NCBI RefSeq assembly: GCF_018343665.1 | Contig: NZ_JAGYPM010000001.1 | Coordinates: 283,239 to 347,238, forward strand | Origin: Cytobacillus citreus | Lineage (GTDB): Bacteria > Bacillota > Bacilli > Bacillales > Cytobacillaceae | Reading direction: 5' to 3' | DNA length: 64,000 nucleotides | The notes under the pieces: model-generated | What the model saw: the letters and a program-made list of their open reading frames with translations, nothing else | Told to the model about the DNA's origin: nothing | The model's database searches: none | Translations under genes and position numbers: made by a program | Shown here: in pieces, positions 17,932 through 27,160 of the stretch | Layout of the letters: each line of letters starts with the position of its first letter | How positions within the stretch are numbered: the first letter of the stretch is position 1

Positions 17932-17962
17932 AAAACTTCTGTCTAAAGTGACAGAAGTTTGT
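17932..17962 (+). terminator. Intrinsic terminator
   Basis: An 11-bp perfect stem AAACTTCTGTC/GACAGAAGTTT with a 6-base loop, preceded by As and followed by a short T-rich tract. Confidence 0.85.
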
Positions 17963-17964
17963 TT

Positions 17965-18158
17965 ACACGTTAAGAAAGTATAAATTGCCAGCGCAGAAGA
18001 TGATCCGACGTAGTTGCCAATTTTAGGAATTAAGTACGACGGACAGGATGTCCTAGTCGGGCGAATGCCACAGGACGTGGCATGTATGAGCGCGATAAGT
18101 GCAACTACGCCTCAGTCTTCGCCTTTCCAAGGCTCGCCAATCGGCGAGTTTTCTTTAT
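17965..18158 (+). repeat. Structured intergenic repeat (family B/C, short form)
   Basis: The compact version of 11306-11556. It contains GGACA-GGA-TGTCC (18041-18053), TGCCACAGGACGTGGCA (18066-18082), and a 3' terminator hairpin CTCGCC/GGCGAG with TTTTCTTT. The middle part (CGACGGACAGGATG to GTGCAACTA) also closely matches the interior of the F element at 44816-44890. The yjcF stop codon (18155-18157) lies at its right edge. Confidence 0.82.
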
Positions 18159-18577
18159 AACCTTTTTTGCATTGTTCTGTGAGGAATTCCAGCATCTAAA
18201 AACTCTTTAGAAGCAATTTCGTAACCTAATCCACTATAAAATGGAATTGCGTGTGTCTGAGCGTTTAGTTTTAATTTATTGAATCCTTTTCTTTTAGCAC
18301 AGTTTTCAATTTCTTCCATAATAGCTTTTCCAGCACCGGATTTTCGGTGTTCCTTCAAGACACAAATTCTTTCTACTTTTCCAATGCCTTCAATCGAGCG
18401 GAATCTGCCAGCTCCAATCGGCGTGTCACCTTCATAGGCAATAAAGTGAACAGATGAATCTTCATACTGGTCAATTTCTTCTTCCTCTGGAACTTGTTGT
18501 TCGTCTATAAATACGATTTTACGGATAGAAAAAGCATCTTGCAGTTCATGTTCATTTGATACGATTTTTACAATCAT
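18155..18577 (-). CDS. yjcF: GNAT-family N-acetyltransferase YjcF
   Basis: 140 residues. A GNAT fold with FIDEQQVPEEEEIDQYED, the acetyl-CoA loop (ERICVLKEHRKSGAGKAIMEEIE, the R/Q-x-x-G-x-G/A motif) and FYSGLGYEI. The acceptor substrate is unknown. It ends 7 bases upstream of no further gene but begins 6 bases after yjcG, so the two form a minus-strand operon as in B. subtilis yjcF-yjcG-yjcH. Confidence 0.9.
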   Translation of the reverse strand: MIVKIVSNEHELQDAFSIRKIVFIDEQQVPEEEEIDQYEDSSVHFIAYEGDTPIGAGRFRSIEGIGKVERICVLKEHRKSGAGKAIMEEIENCAKRKGFNKLKLNAQTHAIPFYSGLGYEIASKEFLDAGIPHRTMQKRL

Positions 18578-18583
18578 TCCTCA

Positions 18584-19096
18584 CTAATCCCTTCCAAGAC
18601 GAAATGTTTCATAAACGGTCCATGAGCCATTTTCAAGCTGATAGAGTAGATGGAACCGATCTACTGTGCCTTCGTAGTTAAATTGATTTAAGCTTAAGGA
18701 GCCATAAACATCTGAGTGCTCATCATTTGAAAGTTTTTGTCCAACTGTAATATGAGGGACAAATGCATATTCTAATACTTCTTCTGAAATTTTCTCATTT
18801 ATTACTTTATGAAGTTCGTTCAATTCTTCAGATGTTTCAATTTTTAAATAAATAACATTGTTAACAGGCTTGAATGAACTGATTTTTGTTGATTTTATTT
18901 GAAAGGGCTTGTAGTGGTTTGATATTTTGTCTAATGTTGCAGTTAAGTGTTTAATTTCTTCTTCAGATGCTTCGAATGCAGGTTTTAATGTTAGATGTGG
19001 AGGAATTAACGAATAATTTGGATCATACCGTTTTCGATACGAATTTGCAAAATCCTGTATTTTTTTCGATGGAAAAATAACGATACCTAATTTCAT
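18584..19096 (-). CDS. yjcG: 2H phosphoesterase / 2'-5' RNA ligase-like protein YjcG
   Basis: 170 residues with the two H-x-T/S motifs of the 2H phosphoesterase superfamily: [10 protein letters not shown] near residue 43 and PHITVGQKL near residue 120. Members hydrolyse or ligate 2',3'-cyclic or 2'-5' phosphodiesters; the substrate of YjcG is unknown. Start ATG 19096 with GGAGGTC upstream on the minus strand. Confidence 0.92.
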   Translation of the reverse strand: MKLGIVIFPSKKIQDFANSYRKRYDPNYSLIPPHLTLKPAFEASEEEIKHLTATLDKISNHYKPFQIKSTKISSFKPVNNVIYLKIETSEELNELHKVINEKISEEVLEYAFVPHITVGQKLSNDEHSDVYGSLSLNQFNYEGTVDRFHLLYQLENGSWTVYETFRLGRD

Positions 19097-19289
19097 ATTT
19101 TGACCTCCATATTCATTATTTGAGATAATAGTATTAGAAAGAACGGACTGCAAATATTTTTATTATTATAACAAATTTTCTAAATATAAAGTATAGTAAA
19201 CTCATTTTATTGGGAAAAACAATAAAAAATGAGTATAAAGGCTGAAAACATAATATGATTATCGTCTAAATTTGATCGATTTGTTATTT

Positions 19290-19361
19290 CAAAAAACTTC
19301 TATTCGCCTGAGGGAATGGTTTCTATGCGTATTGAACTAAAAACCAAATTGACCCTCAGGC
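19290..19361 (-). terminator. Possible terminator after yjcH
   Basis: On the minus strand GCCTGAGGG (19361-19353) pairs with CCCTCAGGC (19314-19306) across a 38-base loop, followed by GAAGTTTTTTG. The stem is perfect but the loop is long. Confidence 0.45.
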
Positions 19362-19372
19362 TAAATCAAACA

Positions 19373-20098
19373 TTAAGAAAACATTTTTTTCAATGCGCGT
19401 TTAAGATCTGGCTGCCAATGAGTCCAAGTGTGATCACCATCGAATTCGTCGTAGAAATATGGAAATTTTTTATCAGCAAACAGCTTCGAGAGCTCGCGAT
19501 TTGGCGATAAAAAATCCTTTTCAACTTTGAGCGTTGTTTTAACATTTGTTTCTTCTTTGCCAATAACATGATAAATAGTTAATAAATGCGGCTGACTAAA
19601 TCCTTCAACTGCATTCATTACTTTTTCATCCACCATTGGTGATTGCAGCAAAACTTTTCCAAAAGTGTGTGGATACTGAATCGCAGTCATTAATGATACA
19701 GTAGCAGCTAGAGAATCTCCTAATAGTGCTCGTCCCATACCCATTTGATAAGTAGGATATTCTTGGTCTATATAGGGTACAAGTTCATGAGCAAGGAAGC
19801 GAATGAACGCTTGATGCTGCTCACCATCAGGATGGTACTTTCTTCTGCGATCCTCAATGTTTTTATAAGGAATTCCAACCACGATAATATTTTCAATTTC
19901 TTGTTTTTCCAATAATTCATCTGCAGTACGGCCCAGTCTCCCTAACTGAAAGTAATCCTTTCCGTCCATGGCAATAATGATGGAATATTTATATAAAGGT
20001 GTATATGTAGCTGGTAAGTAGACCAGAAGCTCAATATCCTCCCCTAATTCTTTGCTTGAAAATGTGAAATCTTTTATTGTTCCTCTAGTGTTTTCCAT
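19373..20098 (-). CDS. yjcH: Esterase-family alpha/beta hydrolase YjcH
   Basis: 241 residues of the putative esterase (enterochelin esterase-like, DUF/PF00756) type. The nucleophile region is MGRALLGDSLAATVS (G-D-S-L-A), with VYLPATYTPLYKYSIIIAMDG at the N-terminus and a His in DGDHTWTHW at the C-terminus. No signal peptide, so it is cytoplasmic. The start is ATG 20098, as GGAGGA lies at the earlier ATG. Substrate unknown. Confidence 0.88.
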   Translation of the reverse strand: MENTRGTIKDFTFSSKELGEDIELLVYLPATYTPLYKYSIIIAMDGKDYFQLGRLGRTADELLEKQEIENIIVVGIPYKNIEDRRRKYHPDGEQHQAFIRFLAHELVPYIDQEYPTYQMGMGRALLGDSLAATVSLMTAIQYPHTFGKVLLQSPMVDEKVMNAVEGFSQPHLLTIYHVIGKEETNVKTTLKVEKDFLSPNRELSKLFADKKFPYFYDEFDGDHTWTHWQPDLKRALKKMFS

Positions 20099-20483
20099 AG
20101 CTGTCTCCTCCATATAAAAATGTAAAGCTCTTCTTGATATTTTAACATATGAATAGTAGAAAAGCTTTTTTTCAAATTTAAAAAATGCTATTTAACTGAT
20201 AGCGACCGTAATGATCGAAGTTGAATAGATCAAAAATTAGGATGTCTGTTATAATATGGTTATTTTTTTGAAAATCATGCTGAAAAGTGAAATCAATCTA
20301 CTTTTTTTTCAGATATTAAAAAGGAACTAATAAAGTTAAATATCAATGAATTCACTTATATTTACTATCGATATTATGCGTTGAAAATTTTGGGAAATAT
20401 AAGAGTAGTTATTGACAATTATGTTTAGTATTGTGATAGAATATATTCTGAAAACTTGGAATCTATAAAAAGGGGGAAATGTT
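20099..20483 (+). promoter_or_regulatory. Divergent promoter region with SigA promoter for the TRAP operon
   Basis: TTGACA at 20412-20417, a 17-base spacer and GATAGA at 20435-20440 (inside TGTGATAGAAT) form a SigA-type promoter about 45 bases before the solute-binding protein gene. The rest of the region is AT-rich with nothing recognised. Confidence 0.55.
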
Positions 20484-21497
20484 GTGAAAAAGAAAAGTTT
20501 TTTACTGGCGACAGTATTACTGTTAGCGCTTTCTATGATTCTAGCTGCTTGTGGCGGTGGTTCAAAGGAAGTAGACGGAGAAAAAACTGAAGGCGGTAAG
20601 GGTGGGGATTCCACTGCTGAAAAACCAGAATATATTAGCATCTTAACAGGTGGAACTGGCGGAACATACTTCCCACTTGGCGGATCGTTTGCTGGTATCA
20701 TTACTGATGAAACTGGTATAAAGGCTAATGCTGAGACTTCAGGTGCATCGGCAGAGAATATGACCACTTTAAAAGCTGGAGATGCTGAAATTGCATTTAC
20801 TCAAACGGATATTGCTTCATATGCAAAAGACGGAAAACTAATGTTTGACGGTGAATCAATTGATAATGTAAGCGCAATTGGTACACTTTATCCTGAAACA
20901 ATCCAAATTGTAACGACTGCTAAATCAGGTATTAAATCTGTAGAGGATTTAAAAGGCAAAAAGGTATCTGTTGGTGCACCAGGATCTGGTACAGCTGCAA
21001 ATGCTGAGCAAATTCTTGAAGTACACGGAATCACTTTCGATGATATTAAGAAGCAGGACCTTTCATTTGATGAATCCACTGCAGGTATTCAAGATGGAAC
21101 AATCGATGCTGCCTTCGTAACAGCTGGAACTCCTACTGGTGCTGTTGAAGGACTTTCTGCAACTGAAGATGTAATCATCGTTCCAATCGCTCAAGATAAA
21201 ATCGATGCATTAGTTGAAAAATATCCATACTATGCTAAAGAAGAAATTCCAGCGGGAACATACAAGCTAGCTGATCCTGTCCTAACAGTAGCTGTTCAAG
21301 CAATGCTTGTAGCTAGCAATGATCTATCTGACGAGGTAGTTTATGATATTACAAAAGCTATTTTCGAAAATTTAGATAAAGTACAACATGCTAAAGGAAA
21401 ATTAATTAAGGTCGAAAACGCTTTAACTGGAGTTGGAATTGATGTACACCCTGGTGCACAAAAATATTTCGATGAAAAAGGCGTAAAAGCAAAATAA
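20484..21497 (+). CDS. TAXI-family TRAP transporter solute-binding lipoprotein
   Basis: 337 residues. The signal peptide ends in a lipobox (LSMILAAC), followed by a Gly/Ser-rich linker and a binding domain starting ISILTGGTGGTYFPLGGSFA, the TAXI (TRAP-associated extracytoplasmic immunogenic) pattern. It delivers a small organic acid or similar ligand to the fused membrane subunit two genes downstream. The ligand cannot be read from sequence; glutamate or glutamine binding is reported for some family members. AAGGGGG precedes the start. Confidence 0.93.
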   Translation: MKKKSFLLATVLLLALSMILAACGGGSKEVDGEKTEGGKGGDSTAEKPEYISILTGGTGGTYFPLGGSFAGIITDETGIKANAETSGASAENMTTLKAGDAEIAFTQTDIASYAKDGKLMFDGESIDNVSAIGTLYPETIQIVTTAKSGIKSVEDLKGKKVSVGAPGSGTAANAEQILEVHGITFDDIKKQDLSFDESTAGIQDGTIDAAFVTAGTPTGAVEGLSATEDVIIVPIAQDKIDALVEKYPYYAKEEIPAGTYKLADPVLTVAVQAMLVASNDLSDEVVYDITKAIFENLDKVQHAKGKLIKVENALTGVGIDVHPGAQKYFDEKGVKAK

Positions 21498-21512
21498 TTA
21501 GATGGAAGAAGG

Positions 21513-21570
21513 TTGGCCGGTAGTATTAACCTCTCATGAAGGTAAAACTGCCGGTCAAATTCTCTTTTTG
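21513..21570 (+). terminator. Hairpin between solute-binding protein and DUF1850 genes
   Basis: TTGGCCGGTAGT/ACTGCCGGTCAA (one G-T and one bulge) then TTTTT. A leaky terminator here would give more binding protein than membrane subunit from one promoter, a common arrangement. Confidence 0.65.
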
Positions 21571-21754
21571 TAGAGTGTATGGTACATATTATCAGCTAAG
21601 GTAAAGTATTCCTTCCCTTCGGTATCTAGGTTTCTATTAAAATAATGATTGCTTTACAAGGTTTATTCCTCTTTTGGTAGAGGTCAGATGTGGTACGATA
21701 TCAATCGTCGTTTCACCGAATCCCTTTACATATACATTTTTAGGCGGGATCAAT

Positions 21755-22288
21755 GTGGAAAAAAGAAAGTCAGTCAGAAAACCTATCTTTCTGCTGTTCC
21801 TCATCATTTCATCCATTGTAATTATGTTTTTCATTCCATTTAGGCAAGCACTTGTATTTGAATTTCAGGATACTGGAAGACCACTTGCCTATATCCCTTT
21901 CTCAAAGGAAGAGACATTTAAAATTAAATATACTCATTCTATTCATTTATCTGATGTGGTAGAAAGCTATAAGATAACAGAAAAAGGTTATATTCAGCAA
22001 TATGAGCTGATGTATGAAGATTTTTCGATCGGTATGCCAGAAAATGCTTCAGAAGGCGAGATTTTTGAACAAAAAGATGGAAAGTATTTTTTGAAAAATA
22101 TGAACCGTATTTTTCCTTCATTTGACCTGCGTATCGGAAAAGTTAGAGCTAACCACAGAGTAATATTTATGAATGAAGAGTATCAGCTGTCTAAATATAT
22201 TGAACCAGGAACATGGATCAGAATTAAATTCAAAAAAATCAATATTTTCCAGCAATTGAAAGGAGTGAACATCCTTGAGTCAACATGA
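21755..22288 (+). CDS. DUF1850 protein, TRAP-TAXI associated
   Basis: 177 residues. A basic N-terminus and one hydrophobic helix (FLLFLIISSIVIMFFIPF) suggest a signal anchor, and the rest is beta-rich and extracytoplasmic with the DUF1850 landmark IKYTHSIHLSDVVESYKI. The start is GTG 21755, where family similarity and the helix begin; upstream in-frame codons have no ribosome binding site. It overlaps the permease gene by 14 bases. DUF1850 genes recur between TAXI and fused TRAP permease genes; their role is not established. Confidence 0.8.
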   Translation: MEKRKSVRKPIFLLFLIISSIVIMFFIPFRQALVFEFQDTGRPLAYIPFSKEETFKIKYTHSIHLSDVVESYKITEKGYIQQYELMYEDFSIGMPENASEGEIFEQKDGKYFLKNMNRIFPSFDLRIGKVRANHRVIFMNEEYQLSKYIEPGTWIRIKFKKINIFQQLKGVNILEST

Positions 22289-24230
22289 AACTTTATCTCA
22301 AGAACAACAACAGGAATTACTTGAAAAATATGACCCAGAAGCTGGAACGAGAAAACTCAAAGGAATAATGGGAAAGGTTGTTTTTATTGGTTTATTATCA
22401 TTCTCTTTATTCCAGCTTTACACGGCTATTTTTGGAATGCTTACTGCTCAGCTGCAAAGATCCATTCATTTAGGATTTGCACTGGCACTCATTTTCTTAT
22501 TATTCCCTGCTAGAAAAAAAGATCGCGGTATCAAGAATAAGCCAGCTTGGTATGATTATATACTTTCTCTTGCATCTGTAGCAGTCGGGGCATACTGGCC
22601 GCTTATGATTGACGAGCTTGTCATGAGGGTCGGCAGACTAACGACTCTTGACTTTATTATTGGTTTAATGGCGATCATCCTCGTATTGGAAGCTACTCGA
22701 AGAGCAGTTGGCCTTCCGATAACAATTATAGCGGGTCTCTTTTTGGCGTACGCAGTCTATGGACCTTATATGCCAGGCTTCTTGGCCCATCGTGGATTAG
22801 ATTTGGAAAGACTTGTGCAAACGATGTTTTATACGACAGAAGGGATTCTCGGTACGCCTTTAGGGGTATCGTCGACTTTTATTTTCTTATTCCTACTGTT
22901 TGGATCATTTCTTGTAAAAACTGGGGTTGGACAGTATTTCAATGACTTAGCCTTGTCAATAGCAGGAAAGAGAATTGGAGGACCTGCAAAAGTAGCTATT
23001 TTCTCCAGTGCTTTACAAGGAACAATAAGTGGAAGCTCTGTTGCAAACGTAGTTACATCAGGATCATTTACGATCCCAATGATGAAAAAGCTAGGCTATA
23101 AGAAAGAATTTGCTGGGGGAGTAGAGGCAGCTGCTTCTACAGGTGGACAGCTTATGCCTCCAATAATGGGCGCTGCTGCTTTCTTAATGGTAGAATTTAT
23201 TGGTGGTATTACTTACTGGGAAGTTGCAAAAGCTGCAGCAATTCCTGCGTTGCTATATTTTACTGGCATTTGGATTATGACCCACTTTGAAGCAAAGCGT
23301 GTAGGTTTAAGTGGATTGAAAGACGAAGAAATGCCAGATCGTAAAGAAGTTTTAAAGAATATATACCTGCTCTTACCGATTCTTGGTGTTATTATTCTTT
23401 TAATGAGCGGAATGAGTGTAATACGTGCTGCATTATGGTCAATTGTGATAACAATTGCAGTGAGTGCGATTCGTAAAGAAACACGAATCAGCTTTAAGGA
23501 TGCAATTGACGCACTTGTAGAAGGTGCACGTACAGCTCTAGGTGTAGCTTCAGCTACAGCGGCAGCTGGAATAATCGTTGGGGTAGTAACTAAAACTGGC
23601 TTAGGGTTAAAGCTTGCTAACGGCTTGCTTGATCTTGCTGGCGGCGCCTTAATTCCAACCTTAATGTTAACAATGCTAGCAGCTCTTGTTCTAGGAATGG
23701 GTTCACCTACTACAGCAAATTATGTTATTACATCAACGATTGCAGCACCAGCTATCATTCTATTAGGTGTTCCAGATTTGCCTGCACATTTATTCGTATT
23801 CTACTTCGGTATCATTGCAGATATTACACCACCAGTTGCTTTAGCAGCATTTGCTGCCGCTGGGGTATCTGGGGGCGATCCAATTAAGACCGGGGTCAGC
23901 TCAGCTAAGCTAGCCATTGCAGCTTTCATCATTCCGTATATGTTCGTCCTTTCACCGGAATTATTAATGATTGATACAAATTGGTATACCTTAATTTGGG
24001 TGGTTTGTACAGCATTAGCCGGTATGACTGCAATTGGAGCAGGGGTAATCGGATATTGGTTTAGAAAACTTGTATGGTATGAGAGAATTCTAGCGTTAGC
24101 TGGTGGACTTCTGTTAATTGATCCAAATGGAATTACAGATATGATCGGAATAGGTTTATTTGTCGCTGTGATCGCGTTGCAGTTTATTTTCAAGCGTGAT
24201 AATATGACAAAACATCAACAAACTGCTTGA
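22275..24230 (+). CDS. TRAP transporter permease, fused 4TM/12TM subunit
   Basis: 651 residues with about 18 hydrophobic segments, consistent with a fusion of the small DctQ-like and large DctM-like TRAP subunits. Characteristic DctM stretches are SSALQGTISGSSVANVVTSGSFTIPMMKKLGYKKEFAGGVEAAASTGGQLMPPIMGAAAF, seen here with its G-Q-L-M-P-P motif, and LGMGSPTTANYVITSTIAAPA. It uses an ion gradient to import the TAXI ligand. Start TTG 22275 with AGGAGTG 7 bases upstream. Confidence 0.94.
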   Translation: MSQHETLSQEQQQELLEKYDPEAGTRKLKGIMGKVVFIGLLSFSLFQLYTAIFGMLTAQLQRSIHLGFALALIFLLFPARKKDRGIKNKPAWYDYILSLASVAVGAYWPLMIDELVMRVGRLTTLDFIIGLMAIILVLEATRRAVGLPITIIAGLFLAYAVYGPYMPGFLAHRGLDLERLVQTMFYTTEGILGTPLGVSSTFIFLFLLFGSFLVKTGVGQYFNDLALSIAGKRIGGPAKVAIFSSALQGTISGSSVANVVTSGSFTIPMMKKLGYKKEFAGGVEAAASTGGQLMPPIMGAAAFLMVEFIGGITYWEVAKAAAIPALLYFTGIWIMTHFEAKRVGLSGLKDEEMPDRKEVLKNIYLLLPILGVIILLMSGMSVIRAALWSIVITIAVSAIRKETRISFKDAIDALVEGARTALGVASATAAAGIIVGVVTKTGLGLKLANGLLDLAGGALIPTLMLTMLAALVLGMGSPTTANYVITSTIAAPAIILLGVPDLPAHLFVFYFGIIADITPPVALAAFAAAGVSGGDPIKTGVSSAKLAIAAFIIPYMFVLSPELLMIDTNWYTLIWVVCTALAGMTAIGAGVIGYWFRKLVWYERILALAGGLLLIDPNGITDMIGIGLFVAVIALQFIFKRDNMTKHQQTA

Positions 24231-24236
24231 TAATGG

Positions 24237-24270
24237 AAGGGAGCACCTGAAAAAGGACGCTCCCTTTTCT
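24237..24270 (+). terminator. Intrinsic terminator of the TRAP operon
   Basis: AAGGGAGC/GCTCCCTT 8-bp stem, then TTTTC, just after the permease stop codon. Confidence 0.85.
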
Positions 24271-24397
24271 TATTAGTCATCCATGAATCAAAATTCACCA
24301 CAGAGAATGAAAGATGATTACGTTCTTTCATGGTAGGACATTAGATGAATTACAGAAGAGTAAATGGTAAAATAAAGAAAAAACTAGAGGGTTATTT

Positions 24398-25213
24398 ATG
24401 AAAATAATCGAAGCTAATGTTGCTGGAAAACAAATGAATGGAAACTTTTTGTTACATGATATCTCAATAAGTATTAATCAAGGGGAAAAGGTTGCCATAA
24501 TCGGTCATAACGGGTCAGGAAAAAGCAGCCTTTTAAAGCTCATTGGAGGAATTTTTGAGTATTCTAGTGGCGATATAAAACGAGCGAAGATTAAAACTGC
24601 CTATGTGCCAGAACACTTCCCGGAAAATATCCGTTTTAAAATGCAGGAGTATTTATTATTAATGGGTAAAATGTCTGGAGGGCAAGGTGACGAGTTGTCG
24701 AAACAAATCTCAGCTTATGCGAAAAGTTTTGATATTGAAGAATTCTTACATACACCTTTAAAAAATTGCTCAAAAGGAACAAAGCAGAAAGCTGGTATTA
24801 TTCAAGCTTTGCTTATGGATCCAGAATTATTATTATTGGACGAGCCATTGACAGGATTAGATGAGATGGCTCAGCTGGAATTAGTAAATCAGCTAGAGTC
24901 AAAGATGGGAAACAATACGATTATTTTTACAGTTCACGAATCCATGCTAATTGATCGGTTAGCGGATCGAGTGCTAACGATTAAGAATGGTAGAATTGTT
25001 GATGATAGTATAATGACTAAAAAAGAAAAACAAATGGTTATAAAAGCGGTGATCCCTAAACACTTACAAGTCCAAGGGCTTCCGTGTATTAGTTATGAAT
25101 TTATGGATGAAAACATTGTTGAAATGACGGTTTTGTCCGCGGATTCAAATAAATTACTAAAAGAGCTCCTTGAGCAAGATTATTTCATTTTAGAGTTAAG
25201 AGAAAAGAGGTAG
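24398..25213 (+). CDS. ABC transporter ATP-binding protein (ABC-2 type)
   Basis: 271 residues. Walker A IGHNGSGKSSLL near residue 37, a divergent signature LKNCSKGTKQKAGIIQAL, Walker B LLLLDEPLTGLD and switch VHES. The SKGTKQK form of the signature and the 70-residue C-terminal extension are usual for ABC-2 exporters. The permease gene starts 4 bases after. The substrate is not evident; no resistance or bacteriocin genes adjoin. Confidence 0.92.
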   Translation: MKIIEANVAGKQMNGNFLLHDISISINQGEKVAIIGHNGSGKSSLLKLIGGIFEYSSGDIKRAKIKTAYVPEHFPENIRFKMQEYLLLMGKMSGGQGDELSKQISAYAKSFDIEEFLHTPLKNCSKGTKQKAGIIQALLMDPELLLLDEPLTGLDEMAQLELVNQLESKMGNNTIIFTVHESMLIDRLADRVLTIKNGRIVDDSIMTKKEKQMVIKAVIPKHLQVQGLPCISYEFMDENIVEMTVLSADSNKLLKELLEQDYFILELREKR

Positions 25214-25217
25214 AAAG

Positions 25218-25922
25218 TTGTTAACCTTTGTTCGTTACCAATTAATCAGCTTTATTCGTTCATTGAAATTTATTCCTCCAGTTATCATTTATTTAACGTG
25301 GGTATTTATATTATATGCCTATAAGAACGTTCCGATTTTAAGCAGCTATGGTGCATCATCAATTGCCCTTTACATGACAATGACTTGGATTTCTATGGCA
25401 ATATTTACGATGGAAGAAGATAGTGAAAAGCATATTCTTTTTACACATGTTGGCGGTAAGCAAAAATACCTTATAGGTAAATGGTTTGCAGTGCTAGCTT
25501 TCATGATTCCTCTCGCATTTTTTGCGATTTTTTATCCTCTTTTAGCCAGTAGTTTCAAAGGAAGTATGACGGTTAGCCTTTATGCCATGGCTTTCTATAG
25601 TCATATTATATTCGGGATGTTTGGTATTTTAATAGGTACACTTTTTTCAGCCACAACCTTTGCGATGAAGAAATATTCGTGGCTCTCTGCTGTCTTTGTC
25701 TTAGTCGTATCCCTTGCTTCAAAATCATTGATTGAGACGGTTTCATTATTGAAATGGGGCTTATGGGTTTTTCCCCCGGTTTTTGAAGTTATTGACTATA
25801 TGAGCGCAGGAGATCAATTGATTGTTAATCAAGTGTTTTGGTTTGATACATTACATGTGCTCCTTTACTTAATTATAGGAATAATGATGGCTATTTTGCT
25901 TTTTTTGAAAAAGGAACAGTAA
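25218..25922 (+). CDS. ABC-2 type transporter permease
   Basis: 234 residues, six predicted membrane segments (SFIRSLKFIPPVIIYLTWVFILYAY... ending LLYLIIGIMMAILLF). No periplasmic domain. Start TTG 25218 with GAGG inside the end of the ATPase gene, so the two are translationally coupled and form one exporter. Confidence 0.85.
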   Translation: MLTFVRYQLISFIRSLKFIPPVIIYLTWVFILYAYKNVPILSSYGASSIALYMTMTWISMAIFTMEEDSEKHILFTHVGGKQKYLIGKWFAVLAFMIPLAFFAIFYPLLASSFKGSMTVSLYAMAFYSHIIFGMFGILIGTLFSATTFAMKKYSWLSAVFVLVVSLASKSLIETVSLLKWGLWVFPPVFEVIDYMSAGDQLIVNQVFWFDTLHVLLYLIIGIMMAILLFLKKEQ

Positions 25923-25978
25923 AATATTTATTGACTTTTTCCGTTATTTACATATAATTAAATATGTACTTAATATTG

Positions 25979-26050
25979 GATCTGATAGTTCAGCGGGAGA
26001 ACACTACCTTGACAGGGTAGGGGTCGGGGGTTCAAATCCCTCTCAGATCA
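25979..26050 (+). tRNA. tRNA-Val (anticodon GAC)
   Basis: A complete 72-nt cloverleaf: acceptor GATCTGA/TCAGATC (7 perfect pairs), D-stem GTTC/GAAC, anticodon stem CTACC/GGTAG around TTGACAG (anticodon GAC), variable GGGTC, T-arm GGGGG-TTCAAAT-CCCTC, discriminator A. The 3' CCA is not encoded (next bases are TTG) and must be added. The tRNA abuts an integrase remnant, as at many integration sites. Confidence 0.95.
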
Positions 26051-26100
26051 TTGGGTGCCAAACCCGTAGAAACCCTTCGGAACAAAGGGTTTCCGTACAA

Positions 26101-26130
26101 AAGACCGCTTTTTTGAAGGCGGTCTTTTTC
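26101..26130. terminator. Terminator after tRNA-Val
   Basis: AAGACCGC/GCGGTCTT stem with T-run; a second perfect hairpin, GAAACCCTT/AAGGGTTTC, lies between it and the tRNA at about 26068-26093. Confidence 0.8.
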
Positions 26131-26189
26131 TATGTTTGATTTATTCTTTTTTGTAAAATCCACATTTATTGCACATTTATTATTGTAGG

Positions 26190-27083
26190 TTATCTAAATA
26201 AGGCTTTTTCAAACTTTTCAGCAATTTTCCTTTGTAAGTCGGGACTAACGTGTGAATAGAAATCCAGTGTAACTTGAACACGACTATGTCCTAATCTATC
26301 AGCAACAATTTTTGGATTTTCACCTAGAGCCATAAAAGTAGTGGCGTGTAAATGACGTAAATCGTGAAAAGTTATTTTAGATATTTTAGCTTCCTCAATT
26401 TGATGTTGAAATTGGCGTAACAGATTTCGCGGCTCAATTGACTTTCCATCTAGTGTGCAAAATACAAAATCATTTACAGAATATAGCTTTCCAAACTTTT
26501 TTCTGTTAATTGCTTGATTATTTTGATGTTCTCTTAAGATATTTACTAGAAAATCTGAAATTGCAATTATTCGATTAGATGATTCTGTTTTAACCTCTTT
26601 TAAAATAATTCCATTTTTTCTCGTACGAGTTAAGCTTCTCTGAACATGAATTGTACCACCATTAAAATCTATATCCGACCATTTCAGTCCGAGTACTTCT
26701 CCACGGCGCATTCCAGTGAAAATGGTAGTAATGTATGGTGCTTCTATCCCCTTTTTTTTAACTAGATCGATAAAATTTTTCTTTTCTTGGAGAGTCCATA
26801 AGCTTTTTTTCTTATTGTTTTTAACTACAGGAGGAGAAGAATCAAGTACAGGATTATGCTTAATTAACTTCCATTTAAGTGCTTTATCAAAAGCTTGATT
26901 TAACAGAGAATACATAATGCGAATATATGCTGGTGACAAATCATCTTCTAATTTACTTTCGAAAAATTCATCAATCGTTAAGCTATCAATCTCACTTATC
27001 CTCCTTACACCAAATCCAGAAACTAAATGTTTATTAACAAGGTATTCACGAGATTCAGCAGTAGTTACTTCTACATTAGCGCC
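26190..27083 (-). pseudogene. Tyrosine recombinase (phage/ICE-type integrase), 5'-truncated
   Basis: The catalytic domain is intact: TGMRRGEVLGLKWSDID (Arg I), FHDLRHLHATT (H-x-L-R) and LGHSRVQVTLDFYSHV (Tyr nucleophile), with a core-binding helix bundle before it (SPAYIRIMYSLLNQAFDKALKW). Reading upstream, similarity continues through EYLVNKHLVSGFGV to about 27075, then stops at a GC-rich segment, and the frame closes at 27111. The arm-binding domain and start codon are missing. It points at the adjacent tRNA-Val, so an element once inserted there. A TTG at 26939 could start a shortened protein but has no good binding site. Confidence 0.85.
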
Positions 27084-27160
27084 TGACGGACTAGAGCAGC
27101 AACCCTGTGACTAGGCCTACCAGGGGGATAGGGCAATGCTGGGGAGCAACCCGAGCCTCC
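27080..27160. other. GC-rich segment at the break in the integrase gene
   Basis: About 80 bases much richer in G and C than the surroundings, with short complementary blocks (CCCTG/CAGGG, GGGAGCAACCC). It begins where integrase similarity ends. It looks like structured RNA and recalls the 5' domain of group II introns, but this is from memory and no intron protein is present. Confidence 0.3.
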
